Source: Affinirhizobium straminoryzae
Lineage (GTDB): Bacteria; Pseudomonadota; Alphaproteobacteria; Rhizobiales; Rhizobiaceae
DNA length: 64,000 nucleotides
Direction: 5' to 3'
Assembly: GCF_007004135.1 (NCBI RefSeq)
Contig: NZ_VJMG01000072.1
Coordinates: 1 to 64,000 of the forward strand
Shown: positions 8,895 through 16,880 of the stretch, piece by piece
Numbering within the stretch: position 1 is the first letter of the stretch
How the letters are laid out: each line of letters begins with the position of its first letter
Notes under the pieces: model-generated
Told to the model about the DNA's origin: nothing
The model's database searches: none
Seen by the model: the letters and a program-made list of their open reading frames with translations, nothing else
Program-made: the position numbers and the translations under genes

Positions 8895-9770
8895 ATGTCG
8901 TCAACCATTGTTCATCCAGAAGCCCGCCATGTGCTGCGGACGCCACTGCATGTGGGAGAGTCTCCCACCTGGGATGATCGCACCGGCGATCTGTGGCTCG
9001 TCGACATTCTCGCCCCGGCGGTCGTCTGCATCCATGCTGATGGTCGCGAGTCCTTCTTTCGCATGCCTGCGCTGATCGGATGTCTTGCCCTGTGTGACAG
9101 CGGTCGGATCGCAGTTGCCCTTCAGACCGGTGTGCACCTGATGGACCCGGCCAGCGGCGCGCTCGAACTTCTGTGCAACCCGGATGGCGGACGGCCGAAC
9201 AGCCGGCTCAATGACGGCAAGGTGGGGCCGGACGGTCACTTCTGGGTGGGAACCCGGGACGAGACCATTCCGCAGACGACCAATGGACGCCTCTACAGGA
9301 TTGCTCCCGACGGCCGCTTCACGCAGGCCCTCGACGGACTGAAGACCTCCAACGGCCTTGCCTGGAGCCCGGACGGGCGCACGATGTTCCATTCCGACAG
9401 CAGCCAGCAGTTCCTGCAGAGTTTCGATTTCGATCCCGAAAGCGGCAGCCTCGGGCCACCCCGGCGCCTTCTCGATTTTACCAATGCCGAGGGGCGGCCG
9501 GACGGGGCGGCAACGGATATGGCCGGCTTCTACTGGAGCGCCGGCGTCCTGGACGGCAAGCTCAACCGGATTTCGCCCGATGGAGAGATTGTCGAAGTCT
9601 ATCAACTCCCGGTCAGCGGCCCGACAATGCCATGTTTCGGGGGACCGGACATGCGTACCCTTTATGTGACGAGCCTTCGCCGCAAGGACGGCCTCATCGA
9701 CGAGGAAGGCAGCGTGATTGCCTTCGAGGTCGAGGTTCCCGGCGTTCCCGTTCCCCGTTTTCCGATTTGA
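8895..9770 (+). CDS. SMP-30/gluconolactonase-family lactonase
   Basis: A 291-residue six-bladed beta-propeller of the SMP-30/regucalcin family, which hydrolyses sugar lactones to aldonates. Metal-binding positions of the family are present: E22 (GESPTWD), N153 (TSNGLAWSPDG) and D203 (RPDGAATD). The substrate-loop signature SRLNDGKVGPDGHFWVGT is clear. The ATG at 8895 follows GGGGGAAGTC. Located between the GntR regulator and the DapA-family lyase, it would supply the acid substrate for the enolase-superfamily dehydratase(s) on the opposite strand, giving a lactonase-dehydratase-lyase order. Confidence 0.88.
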   Translation: MSSTIVHPEARHVLRTPLHVGESPTWDDRTGDLWLVDILAPAVVCIHADGRESFFRMPALIGCLALCDSGRIAVALQTGVHLMDPASGALELLCNPDGGRPNSRLNDGKVGPDGHFWVGTRDETIPQTTNGRLYRIAPDGRFTQALDGLKTSNGLAWSPDGRTMFHSDSSQQFLQSFDFDPESGSLGPPRRLLDFTNAEGRPDGAATDMAGFYWSAGVLDGKLNRISPDGEIVEVYQLPVSGPTMPCFGGPDMRTLYVTSLRRKDGLIDEEGSVIAFEVEVPGVPVPRFPI

Positions 9771-9796
9771 TGCCGCAGAGCAACGAGAGGACTTCA

Positions 9797-10702
9797 ATGA
9801 GCATGGACATGATCAAGGCCGCGCTTCAGGGCATCTCCGGCGTTCCCGTGACAGCCTATGATGCGCAGGGCAATGTCGAGCCGGCAGTAACGGCGAAGGT
9901 CTACCGGACGGTGGCGGATGCCGGCATCCACAATATCGTCGCCGCCGGAAACACTGGCGAATTCTACGCGCTGACGCCCTCGGAAATTCTTGCGGTCTAC
10001 AAGGCCGCGATTGCTGGCGTCGGCGGCAAGGCGCCGGTCACAGCCGCGATCGGTCGCTCGCTGCGTGAGGCCGCGGAGATGGCACGGCAGGCTAGGGATA
10101 TGGGAGCGGCCGCGGTCATGTCACATCAGCCGGTCGATCCTTTTGCCGCGCCCCATGCGCAGATCGACTATTTCCGGAGCCTTGCAGACCTCTCGCCGCT
10201 GCCGCTTGTCGCCTATGTCCGCGCGGAGGGCTTCTCCGTCGACGACATGGTGCGACTCGCAGGCCACGCAAACGTCGCAGGTATCAAGTTTGCCACCACC
10301 GATCTGATCCTCCTGTCGCGGGCCATCGCAGCAGCGGATCCCGCCGGCGCGATCTTTGTCTGTGGCCTCGCCGAAAGCTGGGCGCCCGCGTTTGCGTCCG
10401 TCGGCGCCAGGGGCTTCACCTCCGGCCTCGTCAATGTCGCGCCCCAGTTCTCACTGATGGTTCTGGCGGCATTGCAGAAGGGCGATTTCGAGGCTGCACG
10501 CGCGACAGTCTCACGGATAGAAGCTTTCGAGCGCATGCGCACCAAGTATCGCAACGGTGCAAATGTGACGGTGGTAAAGGAGGCGGTGGCCATGATGGGT
10601 GTACCGGTCGGGCCCGTTCGCGTCCCTGGCCTGCCGCATCTGGATGCCGCCGACCGCAAGGAACTGGCGGGCCTTCTCGAAACCTGGGGCTTGCTTGGCT
10701 GA
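9797..10702 (+). CDS. DapA-family lyase/dehydratase (keto-deoxy sugar acid type)
   Basis: A 301-residue protein of the dihydrodipicolinate synthase/N-acetylneuraminate lyase family, class I (Schiff-base) chemistry. The catalytic lysine is K164 (AGIKFATTD) and the family tyrosine Y140 (LVAYVR). The glycine-rich GNTGEFYAL replaces the GTTGE motif of true DapA, as in members acting on 2-keto-3-deoxy sugar acids. The ATG at 9797 has AGAGGAC 6-12 bases before it. Last gene of its operon, it likely cleaves or dehydrates the keto-deoxy acid made by the dehydratase to pyruvate plus an aldehyde, or to a semialdehyde. Lysine biosynthesis is unlikely in this setting. Confidence 0.85.
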   Translation: MSMDMIKAALQGISGVPVTAYDAQGNVEPAVTAKVYRTVADAGIHNIVAAGNTGEFYALTPSEILAVYKAAIAGVGGKAPVTAAIGRSLREAAEMARQARDMGAAAVMSHQPVDPFAAPHAQIDYFRSLADLSPLPLVAYVRAEGFSVDDMVRLAGHANVAGIKFATTDLILLSRAIAAADPAGAIFVCGLAESWAPAFASVGARGFTSGLVNVAPQFSLMVLAALQKGDFEAARATVSRIEAFERMRTKYRNGANVTVVKEAVAMMGVPVGPVRVPGLPHLDAADRKELAGLLETWGLLG

Positions 10703-10855
10703 TCACATTGCAACGGCCAAACGGGCGGGGAACCTTGAACGGGTCGGTTCTTCGGCCTTGGTCATGCCTGCAACGCAAACGCCCGTAAGCCGGTCAACGC
10801 ACTGCCGGGCACGGTAAAGGCCCCCGCGCCAGGGCGACGGTGAATGTGGCCCGGT

Positions 10856-11554
10856 TCACGGGTTCAGCCCCGCGCAGCGGGCGGTGTTGCGGATATGCGT
10901 TTCCATCGCGTGTCTTGCCTCCGCACCGTCATTGGCGCGCAGGGCCTCGATGATGCGGCGGTGCTCCGCGATCGATTCGCGCATCCGCTCCGGATCCGTC
11001 ATCGGGATCGGTTGGCGCTGCGTCTCGGTGATCAGATCCCGCACGGTCTGATACAAGGCCTGCAGCATCTGGTTCGAGCAGGCGGACACGATGGTCGCGT
11101 GAAACGAGAGATCGGCCTCGACGTTCGAGAGAACATCCTGCTTTGCCCAGCATTCCTCCATGGTTTCCGTTGCCGCCTCCATCTCGCTCAGCTGCCGCTG
11201 GGTCAGGCGGCCGGAGGCAAGCCGGGCAATTTCGCCCTCGAGAAAGATACGGGTCTGGAATACGTCGAAGGCCGAATAGCTTTGCGAGTAGCGCCACGGC
11301 GCCATATGCGCGGAGGGGCCGGCGGCGCGGTCGGCCGGTGATGTCACGAAGGTGCCCCGCCCGGCCTCCGTCTTCACGAGCCCCAATGTTTCAAGCGTCA
11401 GCAAGGCTTCCCGCAGGGAGGCGCGACTTACGCCGAGCCGCTCCGACAGTTCGCGCTGCGACTGGATCCGCTCCCCCGGTTTCAGGGCACCGGTCTGGAT
11501 CATTGTCTGAATTTCCCGTGCCACCGTCTGCGGCAAAAGCGTCTTGTTGAGCAT
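10856..11554 (-). CDS. GntR-family regulator, FCD subfamily
   Basis: A 232-residue GntR regulator. The winged helix (about residues 8-72; RIQSQRELSERLGVSRASLREALLTLETLGLVKTE) precedes an FCD ligand-binding domain. It is transcribed divergently from the amino-acid-type ABC operon starting at 11712. The 157-base spacer carries a perfect FadR-like palindrome (11651-11663), which makes it the obvious regulator of that operon. The inserted segment DRAAGPSAHMAPWRYSQSYSAFD between the two domains is a common feature of the family. Confidence 0.9.
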   Translation of the reverse strand: MLNKTLLPQTVAREIQTMIQTGALKPGERIQSQRELSERLGVSRASLREALLTLETLGLVKTEAGRGTFVTSPADRAAGPSAHMAPWRYSQSYSAFDVFQTRIFLEGEIARLASGRLTQRQLSEMEAATETMEECWAKQDVLSNVEADLSFHATIVSACSNQMLQALYQTVRDLITETQRQPIPMTDPERMRESIAEHRRIIEALRANDGAEARHAMETHIRNTARCAGLNP

Positions 11555-11650
11555 GTCCTGCCGTTCCCGCAGCCCGTCCCTCGTGTCGGAGCAATCTATT
11601 TTCTACAGACCATCTTGCAAAGCGCCAAGAGCCGTGCTTGTCTGGCCTTA

Positions 11651-11663
11651 CTGGTCTGACCAG
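11651..11663. promoter_or_regulatory. GntR/FadR-type operator palindrome
   Basis: Perfect 13-base palindrome CTGGTC-T-GACCAG, matching the TGGTnnnACCA pattern typical of FadR-subfamily GntR sites. A further half-site (AGACCAA) follows at 11666-11672. It lies between the divergent gntR gene (10856-11554) and the ABC operon (11712 on), about 50 bases before the first ABC start codon. Confidence 0.65.
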
Positions 11664-11711
11664 TTAGACCAATGTATGTGACATCGCGCATCAAATAACA
11701 AGGGGAACTTC

Positions 11712-12509
11712 ATGACACGCGTGACTACATTCGCCGCCGCTCTCCTGGCCGGCCTCACCTCTCTCTTCGGCCTGCAGACGGCGCAGGCTGCCGATCTCAC
11801 CGTCGGCGCCAACATCGGCAACGTTCCCTGGGAGTTTCAGGATGCCAGCGGCAAGGTGGTGGGCTTCGAGATCGATCTCGTCACAGAAATTGCCAAGCGC
11901 CTCGGCAAGTCGGTGGAATTCGTCAATACGCCCTTCAACGGCCTCTTCCCGGCCGTCCAGTCGGGCCGCATCAACATGGCCGTATCCTCGATCACCATCA
12001 CCGAGAAGCGCCTGCAATCCGTCTCCTTCGCACAGCCCTATTACGACAGCGACCAGTCGCTGACGGCGACCGCGAAATCCGGGATCAAGAGCCTGAAGGA
12101 CATGGGCGGCAAGGTGGTCGGTGTCGATACCGGATCGACCGGCGACATGTGGGCGGAAAAGAACAAGGGCGAATACAAGTTCGGCGACATCCGCCGCTTC
12201 GAAGGCCTGTCGCCCGCCATGCTCGACCTCGTCGCCGGCCGGATCGACGGCTATATCAGCGATATCCCGGCGCTTCTCTACTACGTCAAGGACAAGCCGG
12301 AATTGAAGGTCGTCGAGCGCATCCCGACCGGCGAGAAATATTCGATCATGTTCAACAAGGGCGATCCGCTGGCCACCCAGGTCAACGACGTCATCACGTC
12401 GCTGAAGAAGGAAGGCTTCATCGCCAAGCTGCACGAGACGTGGTTCGGCGCCAAGGCGGAAGCCTCGACCTCGACCGTGATGGTCGCCGACATGCCCAAG
12501 GGCAAGTAA
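11712..12509 (+). CDS. Amino-acid-type ABC transporter substrate-binding protein (SBP_bac_3)
   Basis: A 265-residue periplasmic binding protein of the polar amino acid family (HisJ/GlnH type). A Sec signal peptide ends at about residue 27 (TAQA before ADLTVG). Family motifs are intact: FEIDLVTEIAKRLGK, the substrate carboxylate arginine in SSITITEKRL, and the GYISDIPAL segment near the amino-binding aspartate. It opens the operon with an AGGGGAA ribosome binding site. The partners are a permease, an ATPase, a PLP enzyme and a hydantoinase, so the cargo may be a hydantoin-related or N-carbamoyl amino acid rather than a free amino acid. That is inference. Confidence 0.9.
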   Translation: MTRVTTFAAALLAGLTSLFGLQTAQAADLTVGANIGNVPWEFQDASGKVVGFEIDLVTEIAKRLGKSVEFVNTPFNGLFPAVQSGRINMAVSSITITEKRLQSVSFAQPYYDSDQSLTATAKSGIKSLKDMGGKVVGVDTGSTGDMWAEKNKGEYKFGDIRRFEGLSPAMLDLVAGRIDGYISDIPALLYYVKDKPELKVVERIPTGEKYSIMFNKGDPLATQVNDVITSLKKEGFIAKLHETWFGAKAEASTSTVMVADMPKGK

Positions 12510-12520
12510 GGGCTTGATGC

Positions 12521-12549
12521 GCCGGCGGATCCGCCAAGGGTCCGCCGGC
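12521..12549 (+). terminator. Intercistronic hairpin/attenuator after the binding-protein gene
   Basis: Arms GCCGGCGGA (12521-12529) and TCCGCCGGC (12541-12549) pair perfectly over 9 bases with an 11-base loop, followed by TTTAT. A competing smaller palindrome GGCGGATCCGCC lies at 12524-12535. Located 12 bases after the SBP stop and 20 bases before the permease start, it probably makes the binding protein more abundant than the permease. Confidence 0.6.
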
Positions 12550-12568
12550 TTTATGGAGCCAGAGCGGC

Positions 12569-13240
12569 ATGAATCTCGTCAATACCTTCTTCAATGCGGG
12601 GGTTTTCCTCGAAAGCCTGCCCCAGCTTCTGTGGGGTCTCGTCGTGACCCTGGAAATCGGGCTGGTCAGCATCGTTGCCGGCCTCGTCGGCGGGCTCGTG
12701 CTGGCGGTGGCGCGCCTCTATAGCCCGGCCTTGATCCGGCTCTTCATCCGCGCCTATGTGGATGTGTTCCGGTCCATTCCACTGCTCGTCCTGCTGATCG
12801 TCGTCTACTATGCGCTGCCGTTCGTCGGCATCCGCCTGTCCCCCTTCTTTTCGGCGGTCACGGCGCTGTCGCTTGTATCCGCCGCCTATACCGCGGAAAT
12901 CTTCCGGGCCGGGATCGAGGCCATTCCGCATGGACAGTTCGAGGCATCGGCGGCGCTCGGCCTGTCCAACCGGCACACGATGGTCGATGTCATCCTGCCG
13001 CAGGCGATCCGCATCGTCATTCCGCCGCTGACCAATAACTGCATCAACGTGCTGAAGGACACCGCGCTCGCCTCGGTGGTGGCCATGCCGGACCTGCTGA
13101 AGCAGGCAACGCAGGCACAGGCGCTTGCGGCCAACCCGACGCCGCTGATCGGCGCTGCCGCAATCTATGTCCTGCTTCTGTGGCCCATGGTGGCCGTGGT
13201 GTCGCGGCTCGAGACGCATTTCAGCCGGGGGAAACGCTGA
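12569..13240 (+). CDS. Amino-acid-type ABC transporter permease (HisM/GlnP type)
   Basis: A 223-residue inner-membrane permease of the His/Glu/Gln/Arg/opine family. It has five predicted membrane segments and the EAA loop GQFEASAALGLSNRHTMVDVILPQAIRIVIPP. Only one permease is present, so it probably works as a homodimer, as GlnP does. Its stop codon shares one base with the ATG of the ATPase gene (TGATG at 13238-13242), giving tight translational coupling. Confidence 0.92.
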   Translation: MNLVNTFFNAGVFLESLPQLLWGLVVTLEIGLVSIVAGLVGGLVLAVARLYSPALIRLFIRAYVDVFRSIPLLVLLIVVYYALPFVGIRLSPFFSAVTALSLVSAAYTAEIFRAGIEAIPHGQFEASAALGLSNRHTMVDVILPQAIRIVIPPLTNNCINVLKDTALASVVAMPDLLKQATQAQALAANPTPLIGAAAIYVLLLWPMVAVVSRLETHFSRGKR

Positions 13241-13989
13241 TGACCGTCACCGCACGAACCATCATCTCCGTCCGCGGACTGGTGAAATCCTATGGCACGT
13301 TCACCGTGCTGCACGGCATCGATCTCGATATTGCCGAGGGCGAGGTGGTCTGCGTCATCGGGCCGTCCGGATCGGGCAAGTCCACCCTCATCCGCTGCAT
13401 CAATCACCTGGAAGCCTTTTCGCCGGAGAGCATCATCACGGTCGACGGCATCCAGGTGAAGCCGGGTGCGGCGCTGGCAAAGGTGCGGGCAGAAGTCGGC
13501 ATGGTGTTCCAGTCCTTCAACCTGTTTCCGCACATGACGGTACTGAAGAACGTCATGCTGGCGCCCATGCGGGTGCGCGGCATGGCGGAGGCCGAGGCCG
13601 CCCAAAAGGCCCGCGAGCTTCTGGCGCGGGTCGGCATTGCCGAGCAGGCCGACAAATATCCCGGCCAGTTGTCGGGTGGCCAGCAGCAGCGCGTCGCGAT
13701 TGCCCGCGCCCTTGCCATGCAGCCGAAGGTCCTTCTCTTCGATGAGCCGACATCCGCACTCGATCCGGAAATGGTCGGCGAAGTTCTCGATGTCATGCGC
13801 CGCCTGGCCGGAACCGGCGTCACCATGGTCGTCGTCACGCACGAGATGGGCTTTGCCCGGCAGGTCGCGGACCGCGTCATCTTCATGGATGGCGGACGTC
13901 TGGTGGAGATGGGATCGCCATCGACCATCTTCGACACCCCCCGCGAAGAGCGCACCCGCAGCTTCCTGCGTGCCGTACTCAATCACTAG
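13240..13989 (+). CDS. Amino-acid-type ABC transporter ATPase (GlnQ/HisP type)
   Basis: A 249-residue cytoplasmic ATPase with Walker A GPSGSGKST, signature LSGGQQQRVAIARAL, Walker B LLFDEPTSALDPE and switch histidine VVTHEMGFA, all hallmark sequences of the polar amino acid uptake family. It overlaps the permease gene by one base and completes a minimal SBP-permease-ATPase importer. The PLP enzyme gene starts 31 bases later with a CCGGAGGACAAC-type site, so the catabolic genes are very likely co-transcribed. Confidence 0.94.
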   Translation: MTVTARTIISVRGLVKSYGTFTVLHGIDLDIAEGEVVCVIGPSGSGKSTLIRCINHLEAFSPESIITVDGIQVKPGAALAKVRAEVGMVFQSFNLFPHMTVLKNVMLAPMRVRGMAEAEAAQKARELLARVGIAEQADKYPGQLSGGQQQRVAIARALAMQPKVLLFDEPTSALDPEMVGEVLDVMRRLAGTGVTMVVVTHEMGFARQVADRVIFMDGGRLVEMGSPSTIFDTPREERTRSFLRAVLNH

Positions 13990-14020
13990 AAACAATCAGG
14001 TCCCCGGAGGACAACATTCC

Positions 14021-15286
14021 ATGGCAGAAACCCCATCCCTCGATCTCGGCTTCGTGCGCAGCCAGTTTCCGGGCCTTCACAGAGGCTGGACCTTCTTCGA
14101 CAATGCCGGCGGCTCGCAGATCCTCAAGGGCGCGCTGGAGCGGATCAACAGCTTCCTGATCGAGCGCAATGTCCAGATCGGCGGGTCCTACGAAGTTTCG
14201 CAGAACGCGGCCAAGGCGCTCTACGAGGCGCGCACGGCCGCCATGCATCTCGTCAACGCAAGGCGGCCGGAAGAAATCGTGTTCGGCAGCTCCACCACCG
14301 CCCTCCTGCAGAACCTGGCGCGCGCCATGCAAAGCCAGCTTGCGGAAGGCGACGAGATCATCGTGACGATCAGCGATCATGAATCGAACATCGGCCCCTG
14401 GGATCGCCTCCAGGCCAATGGGGTGAGGCTGAAGGTCTGGCCGCTGAACAGGGACACGCTGACGCTCGACCTTGCCGATCTCGAGCCTCTGATGAGCGAG
14501 CGCACGCGCCTGGTCTGCGTCACCCACGCCTCCAACATCCTGGGCTCCATCAATCCCATCCGCGAGATTGCCGATTTCGTGCATGCACGCGGCGCCCGGC
14601 TGTGCGTGGATGCGGTAGCCTATGCGCCACACCGGCTGGTCGACGTGCAGGCCTTCGATGCGGATTACTACGTCTTCAGCCTCTACAAGACCTATGGGCC
14701 GCACTATGCGTTGATGTACGGTCGCTACGAGCATCTGCTGGAACTGGATACGCTCTATCACTATTTCTACGGCAAGGATAAGGTTCCGGGAAAGCTGGAG
14801 CCGGGCAATCCGAACTACGAGCTGGCCTATTCCACCTGCGGGATCGTCGATTACCTTGCGACACTCGGCGCCATGGCCGGAAATGACGGCAGCATTCGCA
14901 GCCGCATCGAAACGGCCTTCACGGCAATCACCGCCCATGAGGACAGGCTGACAGAACGGCTCTTGTCCTATCTGCGCTCCCGCAACGACTGCCGCATCAT
15001 CGGCCAGAGCCGGAATCGCGGAAGCCTGCGCGTTCCCACGATCGCCTTCCGATTCGACGGGCGCAATGCCGCAGATCTCTGCGCTGCCATGGACCGGGAA
15101 AACATCGCCATGCGTTTCGGCGACTTCCACTCGCGGCGGCTGGCCGAATATCTCGATCTCACCGACCACGGCGGGATGCTGCGCGTCTCCATGGTGCATT
15201 ACAATACGCTGGAGGAGGTCGATCGCTTTACTGCGGCGCTCGACCGCATTCTCTCAGGTGATACGGGGCTTGCCAAGGCCGGTTAA
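14021..15286 (+). CDS. Class V aminotransferase-fold PLP enzyme, not a cysteine desulfurase
   Basis: A 421-residue fold-type I PLP enzyme of the cysteine desulfurase/isopenicillin N epimerase superfamily. PLP contacts are present: GSSTT (89-93), H120 stacking on the ring (TISDHESN), D197 and H204 (DAVAYAPH), and Schiff-base lysine K223 (FSLYKTYGPH). The C-terminal loop where desulfurases carry the catalytic cysteine reads RFGDFHSRR and has none, so sulfur transfer is unlikely. A lyase, epimerase or transaminase role fits better. It lies between an amino-acid importer and a hydantoinase and could act on the amino acid released from a hydantoin or dihydropyrimidine. The substrate is unknown. 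Confidence 0.85.
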   Translation: MAETPSLDLGFVRSQFPGLHRGWTFFDNAGGSQILKGALERINSFLIERNVQIGGSYEVSQNAAKALYEARTAAMHLVNARRPEEIVFGSSTTALLQNLARAMQSQLAEGDEIIVTISDHESNIGPWDRLQANGVRLKVWPLNRDTLTLDLADLEPLMSERTRLVCVTHASNILGSINPIREIADFVHARGARLCVDAVAYAPHRLVDVQAFDADYYVFSLYKTYGPHYALMYGRYEHLLELDTLYHYFYGKDKVPGKLEPGNPNYELAYSTCGIVDYLATLGAMAGNDGSIRSRIETAFTAITAHEDRLTERLLSYLRSRNDCRIIGQSRNRGSLRVPTIAFRFDGRNAADLCAAMDRENIAMRFGDFHSRRLAEYLDLTDHGGMLRVSMVHYNTLEEVDRFTAALDRILSGDTGLAKAG

Positions 15287-15301
15287 GAGGGACCCTGACC
15301 C

Positions 15302-16729
15302 ATGCGTTTCGACACGATCATCCGCAATGGAACCGTTGCAACCGCAAGCGATACCTTCGTCTGCGATATCGGCATAAGAGATGGCCGCATCGTGGCTCTT
15401 GCCTCAGGGCTTGAGGACGCGACAGACATCATCGATGCCGCCGGGCTGTTCGTGCTGCCCGGCGGCATCGACAGCCATGTGCACCTCGCCCAGCCCTCCG
15501 GCGAGGGGATCGTGATGGCCGATGATTTCGACACTGGCACGCGATCCGCCGCCATCGGCGGCAACAGCACGGTCCTGGCCTTCTGCATGCAGGAAAAAGG
15601 CCAGACGCTGCGCGAAGCACTGAAGGCATATCATCGCAAGGCGGAGGACAGGTGCCATGTGGATGTCGCCTTCCACCTGGTGATCACCGATCCGACCCCG
15701 GACGTACTTGGACAGGAACTGCCGGCCCTTGTCGAGGACGGCTACACGTCGCTGAAGGTCTTCATGACCTATGAAGGCCTGCGGCTGCGCGACGACGAGA
15801 TTCTCGCCACACTCGATGCTGCCCGTCGCACCGGCGCCCTGGTGATGGTTCACTGCGAGAACGAGGATGCCATCCGCTATCTGATCGGCCGCCACGAGGA
15901 AGAAGGCAAGCTCGCTCCGCGTTATCATGCGACAACGCGCCCGATCCCCGCGGAACGGGAAGCAACGCACCGCGCTCTGTCACTTGCGGAAATCGTCGAC
16001 GTCCCCATCGTCATCGTGCATGTGTCCAATCGCGAGGCAATGGAGGAAATCCGCCGGGCGCGGCAGCGCGGCCAGAAGATCGCCGGGGAAACCTGTCCGC
16101 AATATCTGATGCTGACCGCCGACGACCTCGACCGCGACGCACTGGAAGGCGCCAAATATGTCTGCTCGCCGCCCCCGCGTGACAAGGCGAGCCAGCAAGC
16201 CTGCTGGGAGGGGCTGGAACAGGATGTGTTCGACCTCTTTTCCTCGGACCACTGCCCGTTTCGCTATGACGATGCCGAGGGCAAGCTCAACGAGAAGGGC
16301 AAGCGACATTTCCGCTGGATTCCGAACGGCATTCCGGGCGTTGCAACCCGCCTGCCCATCCTGTTTTCCGAGGGCGTCATGAAGGGTCGCATCACCCTCA
16401 ACCAGTTCGTGGCGCAGACATCCACCAACCACGCCAAACTCTACGGGCTCTATCCGCGAAAGGGAACGATCGCCGTTGGCGCCGATGCGGACATCACGCT
16501 GTGGGATCCGGACAAGCGGGTCCGGATCACCAATGACCTTTTGGCCCATGGCGCCGACTACACGCCCTATGAGGGCCTTGAGGTCAGAGGCTGGCCCGTC
16601 CGCCTCCTGGTCCGCGGCCGCACCGTCATGGCCTCTGGAGCAATGGTGGCGGAGGGCACGACAGGCATCTATCTGCCGCGAGACAGATCCGGCCTGGTGC
16701 GTCAGCAGAAGCCGGACGCTTCGGTCTGA
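15302..16729 (+). CDS. Hydantoinase/dihydropyrimidinase-family cyclic amidohydrolase
   Basis: A 475-residue amidohydrolase with every ligand of a binuclear zinc centre: H59 and H61 (DSHVHLAQP), carboxylated K152 (TSLKVFMTYEG), H184 (VHCENEDA), H240 (VHVSNREAM) and D316 (SSDHCPF). The family opens cyclic imides such as hydantoins or dihydropyrimidines to N-carbamoyl amino acids. Length and motifs match the D-hydantoinase/dihydropyrimidinase branch rather than allantoinase or dihydroorotase. It ends the operon, 15 bases after the PLP enzyme. No N-carbamoylase is visible nearby, so the next step must be encoded elsewhere or done by the PLP enzyme's partners. Confidence 0.9.
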   Translation: MRFDTIIRNGTVATASDTFVCDIGIRDGRIVALASGLEDATDIIDAAGLFVLPGGIDSHVHLAQPSGEGIVMADDFDTGTRSAAIGGNSTVLAFCMQEKGQTLREALKAYHRKAEDRCHVDVAFHLVITDPTPDVLGQELPALVEDGYTSLKVFMTYEGLRLRDDEILATLDAARRTGALVMVHCENEDAIRYLIGRHEEEGKLAPRYHATTRPIPAEREATHRALSLAEIVDVPIVIVHVSNREAMEEIRRARQRGQKIAGETCPQYLMLTADDLDRDALEGAKYVCSPPPRDKASQQACWEGLEQDVFDLFSSDHCPFRYDDAEGKLNEKGKRHFRWIPNGIPGVATRLPILFSEGVMKGRITLNQFVAQTSTNHAKLYGLYPRKGTIAVGADADITLWDPDKRVRITNDLLAHGADYTPYEGLEVRGWPVRLLVRGRTVMASGAMVAEGTTGIYLPRDRSGLVRQQKPDASV

Positions 16730-16792
16730 CGCCTCTTGCACAGCCCACGGCGGCAAAGCATGTCGCGAGGGGCTGGATCAGATGCGTTAACG

Positions 16793-16817
16793 CGACGGGA
16801 ATGACAGTTTCCCGTCG
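16793..16817. terminator. Hairpin between convergent operons
   Basis: Perfect 9-base arms CGACGGGAA (16793-16801) and TTCCCGTCG (16809-16817) with a 7-base loop, midway between the hydantoinase stop (16729) and the end of the FAH-family gene (16881). It has no strong T-run on either side, but its place between convergent genes suggests a bidirectional terminator. Confidence 0.5.
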
Positions 16818-16880
16818 TCGCCTGTCGATGCTGGAGCGGACCGTTCCGCTGCCACAGCGGCAGTCCGCTCGGCCTCGCGG

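Noticed and set aside
14021..15286. Annotation as cysteine desulfurase (SufS/CsdA)
   Set aside because: The active-site loop has no cysteine (RFGDFHSRR), so only the fold matches.
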